Shown one piece after another: positions 1 through 5,127 of a stretch of 5,127 nucleotides of DNA. A program made the translations under genes and the position numbers. Position 1 is the stretch's first letter. Every line of letters starts with the position of its first letter. Under the pieces are notes generated by a model that was not told the origin of the DNA, ran no database searches, and was given only the letters and a program-made list of their open reading frames with translations. Source of the DNA: Syntrophomonadaceae bacterium (GTDB lineage Bacteria > Bacillota > Syntrophomonadia > Syntrophomonadales > Syntrophomonadaceae); contig JAAZOA010000043.1 in the NCBI GenBank assembly GCA_012798055.1, forward strand, positions 1-5,127, given 5' to 3'.

Positions 1-748
1 CCAATAGTACTGAATACCATTTATCCTGTCCTAGCAGAGCAGCGATTATGTTTTCGGGGATCCAATTGTGGATAGCAGCTCCTATTGCTACCCCCAGGAT
101 GATGTACATCCAGACACGTTTTACTATATCCTTGACCTGATCGTTAGAAAACTCCAAGCGGTCCTTGGCGGTCATGGTTTGTTCTTCCAACCCGTCAATT
201 TGGTTGGAGAACACAAAAGGCTCCACATAGTCTTCCAGTTTCATACGGCTGATAACTGTACCCCCTATAACCGCCAGGACCACTCCCACCACCACATAGA
301 CAATGGCGATCTTCCAGTTGAAAATACTGGCCAGAAGAATCAGAGAGGCCAGGTCTACTAAAGGCGAGGACAGCAGAAACGAGAATGTAACTCCGATGGG
401 AAGCCCTGCGCTGGTAAAGCCTATGAAGAGAGGGATAGACGAACACGAACAAAACGGGGTGATTGTACCCAGCAAGGCTCCCAGGACGTTGCCCGAAACA
501 CCCCCGAATCTTCCTAGGATACGCCGGCTTCTCTCGGGCGGAAAATAGCTCTGTATATAGGAGATGGCAAATATTAAGACGGAAAGGAGGATGAATATTT
601 TGATTATGTCATAAATGAAAAAGTGGATACTGCCGCCCAAACGGGTGGTCATATCCAGATTGAAAACGTTTTCCACCAGCGAGCGGACCAGATCATACAG
701 CCACTGCATTTTTAACAGTTGATCATTGAGGAATTTAAATACAAACAT
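1..748 (-). CDS. PF03773-family (ArsP-like) membrane permease, 3' end outside the window
   Basis: An open frame of 249 codons runs from ATG at 748 to the left edge with no stop, so the C-terminal part is missing. The start is supported by AGGTGAG a few bases upstream. After an N-terminal stretch of about 40 residues comes HFFIYDIIKIF (42-52) leading into a membrane helix. Next are FPPERSRRIL (69-78), the family signature TPFCSCSS (97-104), a GxPIGVTFSFLLSSP segment (about 115-129) and further hydrophobic helices. The central loop holds KLEDYVEPFVF, and a last helix begins near 'RVWMYIILG'. The family (formerly DUF318) includes ArsP, which exports trivalent organoarsenicals; other members have unknown substrates, so the cargo here is inferred. 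It lies 30 bp after the stress-protein gene and is probably the last visible gene of the arsR operon. It clearly differs from the broken plus-strand permease at 3366-4297 (SSPLVDLAS here, SSPMVNEVA there), so the two are paralogues, not a recent duplicate. Confidence 0.9.
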   Translation of the reverse strand, partial: MFVFKFLNDQLLKMQWLYDLVRSLVENVFNLDMTTRLGGSIHFFIYDIIKIFILLSVLIFAISYIQSYFPPERSRRILGRFGGVSGNVLGALLGTITPFCSCSSIPLFIGFTSAGLPIGVTFSFLLSSPLVDLASLILLASIFNWKIAIVYVVVGVVLAVIGGTVISRMKLEDYVEPFVFSNQIDGLEEQTMTAKDRLEFSNDQVKDIVKRVWMYIILGVAIGAAIHNWIPENIIAALLGQDKWYSVLL

Positions 749-778
749 GGAACTCACCTGCTTCTATAATTATTGCAG

Positions 779-1627
779 TTATTGCGCGGCGGTCGGGATT
801 AACAGTACCGGTCGCGAGGATCTCTTGATTACATCATGAGCAGTACTGCCCAGAAGAAGTTCTCTAATCAATCCTGCCCCCCGCTTGGCCATCATGACCA
901 GGGTTATTTCTTCGTCTTCCGCTGTTCTTACGATAACATCGGCAGCCGAACCCTGCTGTACTATGGTCTTGACCCGCAAACCCAGTTTCTCCAGGTCCAG
1001 TTGAATCTCCTGGATTTGGGCTTGGCGTGCTTCTATATTAAGGCGTAATTCTTCATCATTGTATGAGCCTTCGATTACCGTCAGCAGCACCACCTCTTCC
1101 ACCAAATGGGCAAGACCTTTGAATTCATCTAGCAGCCGTTGGGAGTGAATTGAAAAATCCAAGGTCAGCAGCACTTTTTTGAATTTGTTCAGACACATTA
1201 TGCTGCAGGCATCGCTGTCGATATTCTGGTATTTTTCTATCATGACTGGTACGGTGCTGACCCGGATGACATCATTGGTAGTGCTGCCTAGGTAGATGTT
1301 CTTGATTATGCCTTGACCATGGGATGAGATTAGGATCAGAGATACCTGCTCTTCCCGAGCTATTTTTACCAATTCCAGGTTGGGGATAGCCACCGGAATG
1401 AGCGATTTCACCCTTAAGCCGATACTCTCCAGGCGCTTTTGTTGGGCTTCCAGTATCTCCCGTTCAAGTCCCTGATAAGCTTTGGCCACCCCCTTGGCTC
1501 GCGCATCGATTACATGCACCAGGACCACTTCCTCCAGACCTAAGGTTTTAAACTCATCCAGGCAATCGAGCAACTGCATGGACGGCCGCGAAAAATCAGT
1601 GGCCAATAAAACCTTTTTCAAATTCAT
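779..1627 (-). CDS. Tandem universal stress protein (two Usp domains)
   Basis: This 282-residue soluble protein is built from two Usp domains, about residues 1-132 and 148-279, joined by a short linker. Each begins with a beta strand ending in Asp (VLLATDFS, D11; VLLTLDFS, D157). Each ends with the nucleotide-binding pattern G-x2-G-x9-G-S: H103-G104 to G114-S115, and R249-G250 to G260-S261. The very first Gly is Ser101 in domain 1 and Ala247 in domain 2; the rest of the loop is kept, so both domains look ATP-binding. Usp proteins act in the cytoplasm in stress tolerance; the partner is unknown. The start has a strong GGGGAGGG site six bases upstream. The linker holds C141 and C145 (CxxxC), unusual for the family and possibly redox- or metal-sensitive. 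It sits between the ACR3 remnant and the permease, 30 bp before the latter, so it is probably cotranscribed with the permease. Confidence 0.93.
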   Translation of the reverse strand: MNLKKVLLATDFSRPSMQLLDCLDEFKTLGLEEVVLVHVIDARAKGVAKAYQGLEREILEAQQKRLESIGLRVKSLIPVAIPNLELVKIAREEQVSLILISSHGQGIIKNIYLGSTTNDVIRVSTVPVMIEKYQNIDSDACSIMCLNKFKKVLLTLDFSIHSQRLLDEFKGLAHLVEEVVLLTVIEGSYNDEELRLNIEARQAQIQEIQLDLEKLGLRVKTIVQQGSAADVIVRTAEDEEITLVMMAKRGAGLIRELLLGSTAHDVIKRSSRPVLLIPTAAQ

Positions 1628-1676
1628 CCGATTCCCTCCCCTTTAAAATAATTGTCAGGGCTTTATTGAACACTAT

Positions 1677-2082
1677 CTAAAACAACCTTGTGCTCCTGCA
1701 TCGGGAACCGGTCCCGGGTGCGGTGCGGTTGGCCATATGGACCACCGAGAGCATTACCCGGACTTCAACCAGGACTCCCACCACCGCGGCCAACGGTGCT
1801 CCAGACTGCAGTCCAAACAAACTGACGGCAATTGCCACTGCCAGTTCAACAAAGTTGCTGGCCCCGATCAGTGCCCCAGGTGCCGGGGGCCCTAAAGAGA
1901 TAGGATAATCCGTAGACCAGGGAGGAGTTGAAATACACCTGAATGGTGATAGGAATCGCGATTATCATCAGCCAAATGAGAACCGCGATCAGCAGATTAA
2001 CCCCACTTATCTCCCACCCGCGGATGGTCTGCATCAGACCGGGAGCAGCTCGACCTAATTAACCCCCAACACTAAGAATATT
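1677..2082 (-). pseudogene. acr3: Decayed ACR3-type arsenite efflux transporter
   Basis: Fragments of an ACR3 (arsenite/proton antiporter) gene can be read in order. First comes SVGG-stop-LGRAAPGLM (TAA at 2059-2061), then WEISGVNLLIAVLIWLMI (first membrane helix region). This jumps directly, near 1954-1968, to IAIPITIQVYFNS, which belongs close to the family's C-terminal end. A net +1 frameshift near 1885-1900 then leads into ALIGASNFVELAVAIAVSLF, SGAPLAAVVGVLVEVRVML and a stop at 1677-1679. The family is normally about 350 residues; only about 130 codons remain. The lost middle should include the membrane Cys motif needed for arsenite transport. VEVRVML replaces the usual VEVPVML. No functional product is possible. 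Its place after arsR and the thioredoxin gene is the usual place for an arsenite pump, so this was probably the operon's original transporter. Bases 1741-1800 contain 38 G+C of 60, richer than most neighbouring stretches, which may point to a foreign origin. The 5' limit is approximate. Confidence 0.85.
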
Positions 2083-2165
2083 TCTTCCTTCTGCATAATA
2101 ATATTCACTGCATTTTTCAAACTGCGTCCAATGTGATTTTACAGAAACCCTAGACAGTAGAGATT

Positions 2166-2405
2166 CTAAAGTTCTTCCTGGATATATTTCTTGATTTCCT
2201 CGCGTTTGGGCACCCGGCCGGTGACCTTGACTTTGTCATTGATTACCAATGCTGGAGTTGCCAGAATCTTGTAGGCCATCATCTGTTGGATATCCTTCAC
2301 CTTTTTCAAATCAGCGGCCACATCCAATTCCGCCAGAGCGTTGCGAACCTCTTTTTCCAAACTCTCACACCGTGAACAGCCTGGCCCCAAAACTTTAATC
2401 TCCAT
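2166..2405 (-). CDS. Small thioredoxin-like CxxC protein (redox-active disulfide protein family)
   Basis: This 79-residue protein has the compact glutaredoxin/thioredoxin fold pattern. A first strand (EIKVLG) runs into the active site C10-S-R-C13, followed by a helix rich in Glu and Lys, the cis-proline loop ATPALVI (P51), a strand (VKVTGRV) and a C-terminal helix. The length matches the small 'redox-active disulfide protein 2' family of anaerobes. The start is preceded by AAGGGGGAA seven bases upstream. It begins 16 bp after the end of arsR, so the two are almost certainly one transcript. In metalloid operons such proteins usually sit beside a CcdA-like protein and a permease or ACR3 pump and are thought to supply or relay thiol electrons. 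The exact partner here is inferred; the local ccdA copy is broken. Confidence 0.9.
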   Translation of the reverse strand: MEIKVLGPGCSRCESLEKEVRNALAELDVAADLKKVKDIQQMMAYKILATPALVINDKVKVTGRVPKREEIKKYIQEEL

Positions 2406-2421
2406 TTCTATTCCCCCTTCT

Positions 2422-2826
2422 CTAAACTATTTTTACCATCCTGGTTGGGGTTAGATCTTCACGACAATCGTTAATACAGTCCTGCACTTCGCGGTTTCTG
2501 TCCAAGGCCCCCAAACGTTTTACTTCCTCGGCAAGCTCGAGCATATCCTCCGGGGTGACCAGGATAAGCTTGCGCAAGGGTTCGATAATAAAACCATCCA
2601 TCACTCTGGGATTAATGCGAAAATAGTTTTTTTGTTTGAACCTGCGTTCAGTTACCAGGTCGGCGTCTTTGAGCACTTTCATATGCTGAGACACCCGCGG
2701 TTGACTCATGTTTAAAACTGCGGTCAGTTCACAGATACATAGCTCCTGCAACGATAAGAATTTCATGATCGTAAGTCTGGTCGGTTCACCCATTGCTTTG
2801 AGGACCTTGGCGGTCTGTTTAATCAT
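2422..2826 (-). CDS. arsR: ArsR/SmtB-family metalloid-responsive repressor
   Basis: This 134-residue winged-helix regulator has AKVLKAMGEPTRLTIMKFLS (6-25) as the usual N-terminal helices. ELCICEL (28-34) provides the paired Cys C30 and C32 of the alpha-3 metalloid site. The recognition helix is SQPRVSQHMKVLKDADLV (41-58), followed by the wing (VTERRFKQKNYFRI). A C-terminal extension carries C117 and C121 (CINDC), which could provide a further ligand. In this family As(III) or Sb(III) binding at the Cys pair releases DNA. The ATG at 2826 is chosen because GGAGG lies eight bases upstream. A GTG at 2856 would add ten residues but has no ribosome site and would overlap the presumed operator. It is the first intact gene of the minus-strand operon and probably represses its own promoter. 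The named inducer (arsenite) rests on the Cys motif and the linked acr3 remnant. Confidence 0.93.
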   Translation of the reverse strand: MIKQTAKVLKAMGEPTRLTIMKFLSLQELCICELTAVLNMSQPRVSQHMKVLKDADLVTERRFKQKNYFRINPRVMDGFIIEPLRKLILVTPEDMLELAEEVKRLGALDRNREVQDCINDCREDLTPTRMVKIV

Positions 2827-2834
2827 GACAATAT

Positions 2835-2839
2835 CCTCC
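2835..2839 (-). promoter_or_regulatory. Ribosome binding site of arsR
   Basis: GGAGG on the minus strand lies eight bases before ATG 2826. It decides the arsR start in favour of 2826 over the upstream GTG at 2856, which has no comparable site. Confidence 0.8.
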
Positions 2840-2851
2840 GCTTCATGGAAC

Positions 2852-2872
2852 AACACTATATAAGGATATGTT
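2852..2872 (-). promoter_or_regulatory. Candidate ArsR operator / promoter core upstream of arsR
   Basis: On the minus strand two half-sites face each other, AACATAT and ATAGTGTT. The second reads AACACTAT in reverse, so the arms match except for one extra base. The segment is A+T-rich and includes TATAGT, a fair -10 hexamer. Self-regulating ArsR proteins normally bind an inverted repeat overlapping their own promoter just here. No well-spaced -35 is obvious: TTAACA lies 14 bases upstream of TATAGT, shorter than ideal. Position and partial symmetry are the only support. Confidence 0.4.
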
Positions 2873-2873
2873 T

Positions 2874-2883
2874 ATGTTAACAT
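2874..2883. repeat. 10-bp perfect palindrome ATGTTAACAT
   Basis: A perfect inverted repeat without a spacer lies directly upstream of the candidate arsR operator. It could be part of the repressor or RNA polymerase binding region, since it contains the TTAACA hexamer, but A+T-rich palindromes of this size also occur by chance. Confidence 0.4.
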
Positions 2884-2895
2884 TTTATGATGGTC

Positions 2896-2923
2896 TCATC
2901 AAGCAATGGTTGCCAAATGATGA
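2896..2923. repeat. Nested inverted repeat between the ccdA remnant and arsR
   Basis: The outer arms TCATCA and TGATGA (2896-2901, 2918-2923) are exact reverse complements and enclose the inner arms GCAA and TTGC around a TGG loop. A weak imperfect hairpin could form. There is no U-run on either side, so it is not a convincing intrinsic terminator; it might be a regulatory site or chance. Confidence 0.3.
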
Positions 2924-2962
2924 TATCGCTATGGGTATAGGAAAATTTGAGAAGATCTTTGA

Positions 2963-3421
2963 TTAGACTATCCAGAGAAAATAGAGTCCCAATCCGATGA
3001 GCACCACGCCTGCAGTTTTTTCCATGATACCTGACCATTTTTGTATACTGGCCATACTCTTTATAATCCCAGTTAAGGTCCCGGCCAGAATAATGGGCAA
3101 ACCTCTCCCTAAAGCATAAAAGAACAGCAGTATCGCTCCATAGGCAATGCTTCCTTTCAGCATGACTATCGATAAGATAGCCAGCAGAATAGGAGTGCCG
3201 CACTGGGAACCCGCCAGCCCAAAAAGCATGCCCAAGGTATAGGCCCCGCAAAGTCCTGGGCGGGGTGAATACTGCCCTAAAAATGAGACTTTAGGTAAGC
3301 CTATCTGCAACAAATGCAGCTGACTTACACCCACCACCATACAAACTGCAGCCACCAGGTAGTATAAAAAACTCGGCGCCGATCCAAAGAGGCGCCTGGC
3401 TGATGCGGTCAATTTTTTCAT
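2963..3421 (-). pseudogene. ccdA: N-terminally truncated CcdA/DsbD-type thiol-electron transporter
   Basis: An open frame of 152 codons runs from ATG 3421 to a stop at 2963. From about residue 17 it matches the C-terminal two-thirds of CcdA-like proteins: helix FLYYLVAAVCMVVGV, helix GAYTLGMLFGLAGSQCGTP with the conserved membrane Cys C74, helix GAILLFFYALGRGLPIILAG, and a final helix GVVLIGLGLYFLWIV. The family (about 220-240 residues) starts with two further membrane helices, the first carrying the partner Cys; these are absent. Residues 1-16 are not CcdA-like. They are antisense to the permease N-terminal region on the plus strand, so the frame before about 3375 is accidental. ATG 3421 has no ribosome site and an immediately preceding in-frame TAA. 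Without the partner Cys the protein cannot pass electrons to a thioredoxin. Such genes normally accompany small thioredoxins and permeases in metalloid operons, which fits the thioredoxin gene downstream. A rearrangement removed the 5' end. Confidence 0.75.
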
Positions 3422-4297
3422 TTATGATACTTTGAAAATCTTTGTCATGCTGTCGGCTATCATTTTTGCGGTCGCAATCATCCGGAGTTTTTTTCCTCCC
3501 GAACGGACTCGTAAAATACTCAGCTACAAACGCCAATATGCTGGCAATATTATCGCCGCTTTGTTAGGCATCGTGACTCCTTTTTGTTCTTGCTCGGCGG
3601 TCCCTGTCTTTATAGGTTTTGTTGAAGCTGGCATTCCGCTGGGAGTAACCTTCTCCTTCTTAATTTCTTCACCCATGGTTAACGAGGTAGCTCTTATTCT
3701 GCTGTGGGGAATGTTTGGTTCCGGCATAGCGCTGATATACATCGCTACCGGACTGTTGGTAGCCATCTTTTCCGGACTGGTCATAGGTAAACTGAAAATG
3801 GAAAAATATGTAGAATGATATGTTTTTGAAATAGCTCAGGCCAATAGGGTATCGAAATGATAGTTGCAGAACAGACTTGGCAGGATCGCCTTTTTTATGC
3901 TCGCGAATACGTCGTGGAAACCCTCAGGAAAGTATGGCCCTATGTATTGGTTGGAATTGGTATAGGTGCCGGCATACATGGTTATGTACCTACGGATTTC
4001 CTGGCTGCATATGCTGGTAAAGATAATCTTTTTGCAGTCCCCATTGCGGTATTAATGGGGGTACCGCTTTATTCCAACGCAGCCGGAGTTATTCCTCTGG
4101 TTGCAGCCTTGCAAGAGAAAGGCATGGCTATGGGAACGGTACTGGCGTTTGTGATGGCTGTAACAGCCCTTTCTCTGCCGGGAATGATCATTCTGCGAAA
4201 TGTACTGAAGCCTCGTTTGATAGGAGTGTTTATAGGCATTGTGGCAATGGCCATTGTTATGGTCGGTTATTTGTTCAACTTCTTGATTCCGGCATAA
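3366..4297 (+). pseudogene. Second PF03773 (ArsP-like) permease, truncated, with internal stop and frameshift
   Basis: Permease homology starts without a start codon at about 3366 (KKLGADPKRRLADAVNFFIYD). It continues through FFPPERTRKIL, TPFCSCSAVP and GIPLGVTFSFLISSPMVNE to KLKMEKYVE. TGA at 3816-3818 then interrupts it where the other permease has Pro177 (YVE-stop-YVF here, YVEPFVF there). Thirteen more readable codons follow. A net -1 shift at about 3845-3857 leads to TWQDRLFYAREYVVETL, RVW-like helix KVWPYVLVGIGIGAGIHGY, GVPLYSNAAGVIPLV, ALSLPGMIILR and a stop at 4295-4297. An uninterrupted gene would encode an eight-helix transporter. The 5' 35 or so codons are missing at the junction with ccdA. 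A TTG at 3432 and ATG at 3857 could start two separate halves, and only a weak AGGGT precedes 3857, so two-piece expression is possible but unlikely. The residues that remain are well conserved, so the damage is probably recent. Confidence 0.8.
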
Positions 4298-4445
4298 CCA
4301 TAGTTCAGTTCACCCCAGATGAATGCTTGGGCAAGAATTTCCAGTATGGATATTCCAGCAACCTACAATATCAGGTCATTTGTACCTTTGTCATAGCCAA
4401 ACACATCGTAATTGTAGTATGTAATCATTGGCCCACGAAGCCCCA

Positions 4446-4476
4446 TTGGTATACACAAGACCGAAGTTGATATACT
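4446..4476 (+). promoter_or_regulatory. Possible promoter of the ferredoxin gene
   Basis: TATACT at 4471-4476 is preceded by TGA, giving an extended -10 (TGnTATACT). TTGGTA at 4446-4451 is a possible -35 with a long 19-base spacer. Transcription would start near 4483, almost on top of the ribosome site, leaving a very short leader, so a promoter further upstream in 4298-4445 is equally possible. Confidence 0.3.
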
Positions 4477-4497
4477 TACAGTCGGGAGGAGCAATGC

Positions 4498-4740
4498 ATG
4501 AGTTCAGGATGGTATCCAATCATTAACTACGATCTTTGTTCTGCTTGCGGCGTGTTTATAGAGTTTTGTCCTAATGGGGTTTATGGATTGGGTGAGGATG
4601 GGTATCCCGTGGTTGTCGAGCCAGAAAAATGCATACATGGGTGTCATGGCTGCGAGAAACAGTGCCCAATGGAGGCAATGGGTTACTTCGGAAATTTGCC
4701 TGGTCATAAGACGGGTGGATTATATAAGCTAAATTTCTAA
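4498..4740 (+). CDS. Small two-cluster ferredoxin-like protein with altered first motif
   Basis: This 80-residue protein resembles small 2[4Fe-4S] ferredoxins of anaerobes. YPIINYDLCSACGVFIEFCP carries the first motif and CIHGCHGCEKQCP the second (Cys in a C-x3-C-x2-C-x3-C-P pattern), followed by MEAMGYFG. In the first motif the pattern should be C-x2-C-x2-C-x3-C-P, but the third position is Phe20 (TTT), a one-base change from a Cys codon. C14, C17 and C24 remain, so cluster I would be a three-iron cluster, use another ligand, or be absent. The role is presumably cytoplasmic electron transfer; the partner is unknown. ATG 4498 is set by GGGAGGAG six bases upstream. The gene is followed after 21 bp by the Cys-rich protein gene, probably in one transcript. 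The 200-base gap before it holds no recognisable gene. Confidence 0.88.
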   Translation: MSSGWYPIINYDLCSACGVFIEFCPNGVYGLGEDGYPVVVEPEKCIHGCHGCEKQCPMEAMGYFGNLPGHKTGGLYKLNF

Positions 4741-4761
4741 TAAATCAAGGGGGAATATTTT

Positions 4762-5094
4762 ATGGACACGATAAAAATTGAGGTTTACGCTGGAGTGAAT
4801 ACTGGTGGCGGAGGTTGCAGTTGTGGTTGTACAAGCTGCCAACCGGCCGATGTGAAGGCCGAATATCAGGCTATGGAAAGGGCTCTCACAGAAAGGTTCG
4901 GCGCGGAAACGTTATGCTTGGAGTACATCGATACTGGGGGTGTAAATCTGGCTCGTTTTCCTGAGGTGGAAAAGGTGATTCGAGCTGGATATCCATTCCC
5001 GGTAATCCTGGTAAACGGCTCACCTCGTTTGGCCGGTGGAATATCGGCTGAAGCTATCTCAGAAATAGTTAGCGAAATTCGAGCCAATATATAA
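4762..5094 (+). CDS. Cys-rich small protein with probable thioredoxin-like fold
   Basis: This 110-residue protein is not recognised with certainty. Its order of elements suggests a thioredoxin-like fold: strand TIKIEVYAG, a Gly-rich turn (GGGG, 15-18), a cysteine cluster C19-S-C21-G-C23-T-S-C26, helix VKAEYQAMERALTERFG, strand TLCLEYID (with C52), helix FPEVEKVIRAG, then FPVILVNG with P80 in the cis-proline position, a turn with PRLAGG and a final helix. The layout is reminiscent of YuzD-type (DUF1462) proteins, but the CxCxCxxC cluster at the active-site position could bind an iron-sulfur cluster, zinc or a soft metal such as As(III). The start is set by AAGGGGG eight bases upstream. It lies 21 bp behind the ferredoxin gene and is probably coexpressed, which favours a redox or cluster role over simple metal storage. 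This is inference from the fold pattern alone. Confidence 0.8.
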   Translation: MDTIKIEVYAGVNTGGGGCSCGCTSCQPADVKAEYQAMERALTERFGAETLCLEYIDTGGVNLARFPEVEKVIRAGYPFPVILVNGSPRLAGGISAEAISEIVSEIRANI

Positions 5095-5127
5095 TTGACC
5101 AGTATTTTGCCGAAAGTATCCATAGCA

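Noticed and set aside
1690..1908. Plus-strand open frame of 72 codons
   Set aside because: It is the antisense of the ACR3 C-terminal remnant; its Thr/Ala/Pro-rich composition is the shadow of that coding sequence.
2827..2856. Ten-residue N-terminal extension of ArsR from GTG 2856
   Set aside because: There is no ribosome site before GTG, it overlaps the likely operator, and ATG 2826 has GGAGG at ideal distance and fits the usual N-terminus.
2896..2923. Intrinsic terminator of the ccdA remnant
   Set aside because: Stems are only four to six pairs with unpaired bases between them and no T-run follows on the minus strand.
3363..3421. MKKLTASARRLF as a signal or N-terminal segment of CcdA
   Set aside because: The opposite strand encodes conserved permease residues here, and no ribosome site precedes the ATG.
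3524..3784. Minus-strand open frame of 86 codons opposite the second permease
   Set aside because: Shadow of the plus-strand permease reading frame with no family resemblance.
3816..3818. In-frame TGA as a selenocysteine or recoded codon
   Set aside because: The family has no conserved Cys at this loop position (Pro in the paralogue), no obvious hairpin follows, and a frameshift lies 40 bases downstream; simple decay explains it better.
4300..4468. Open stretch of about 57 codons (plus strand) between the permease and ferredoxin genes
   Set aside because: There is no start codon with a ribosome site and no recognisable family in the translation; an open stretch this short is expected by chance.

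Overview
The window is about 5.1 kb of bacterial DNA. It most likely comes from an anaerobic Firmicute of the Clostridia type (Desulfotomaculum- or Syntrophomonas-like). That assignment is inference: it rests on strong purine-rich Shine-Dalgarno sites (GGAGG, GGGAGGAG, AAGGGGG), moderate G+C, a short two-cluster ferredoxin and protein families common in that group. No rRNA, tRNA, CRISPR array or transposase gene is visible.

Left block, minus strand (2826 down to 1). This is a metalloid-type operon read right to left: an ArsR-family repressor with an ELCxC metal-binding site, a 79-residue CxxC thioredoxin-like protein, a badly decayed ACR3 arsenite efflux gene, a tandem-domain universal stress protein, and a PF03773-type (ArsP-like) membrane permease that runs off the left edge. 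The living genes are tightly packed (16-30 bp gaps) with good ribosome sites. The ACR3 remnant occupies the space between the thioredoxin and the stress protein. It has an in-frame stop, a large internal deletion and a frameshift.

Middle block (2963-4297). Two damaged membrane-protein genes meet head to head. On the minus strand is the C-terminal two-thirds of a CcdA/DsbD-type thiol-electron transporter. On the plus strand is a second PF03773 permease, distinct from the first. Both have lost their N-terminal parts at the same point (about 3365-3380), so this is a rearrangement junction. The first 16 or so residues of the apparent CcdA reading frame are really antisense permease sequence. The permease is further broken by an in-frame TGA (3816-3818) and a net -1 frameshift near 3845-3857.

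Right block, plus strand (4498-5094). Two small intact genes follow: an 80-residue ferredoxin-like protein whose first cluster motif has Phe where the third Cys should be, and a 110-residue protein with a CxCxCxxC cluster and a probable thioredoxin-like fold.

Taken together, this looks like an arsenic/thiol-redox resistance island undergoing reductive rearrangement. The ACR3 pump and one permease/CcdA set have been lost, while the regulator, the small thioredoxin, the stress protein and one permease remain. No clearly new system is evident. The most interesting points are the rearrangement junction, the layered decay of ACR3, the altered ferredoxin and the Cys-rich protein.
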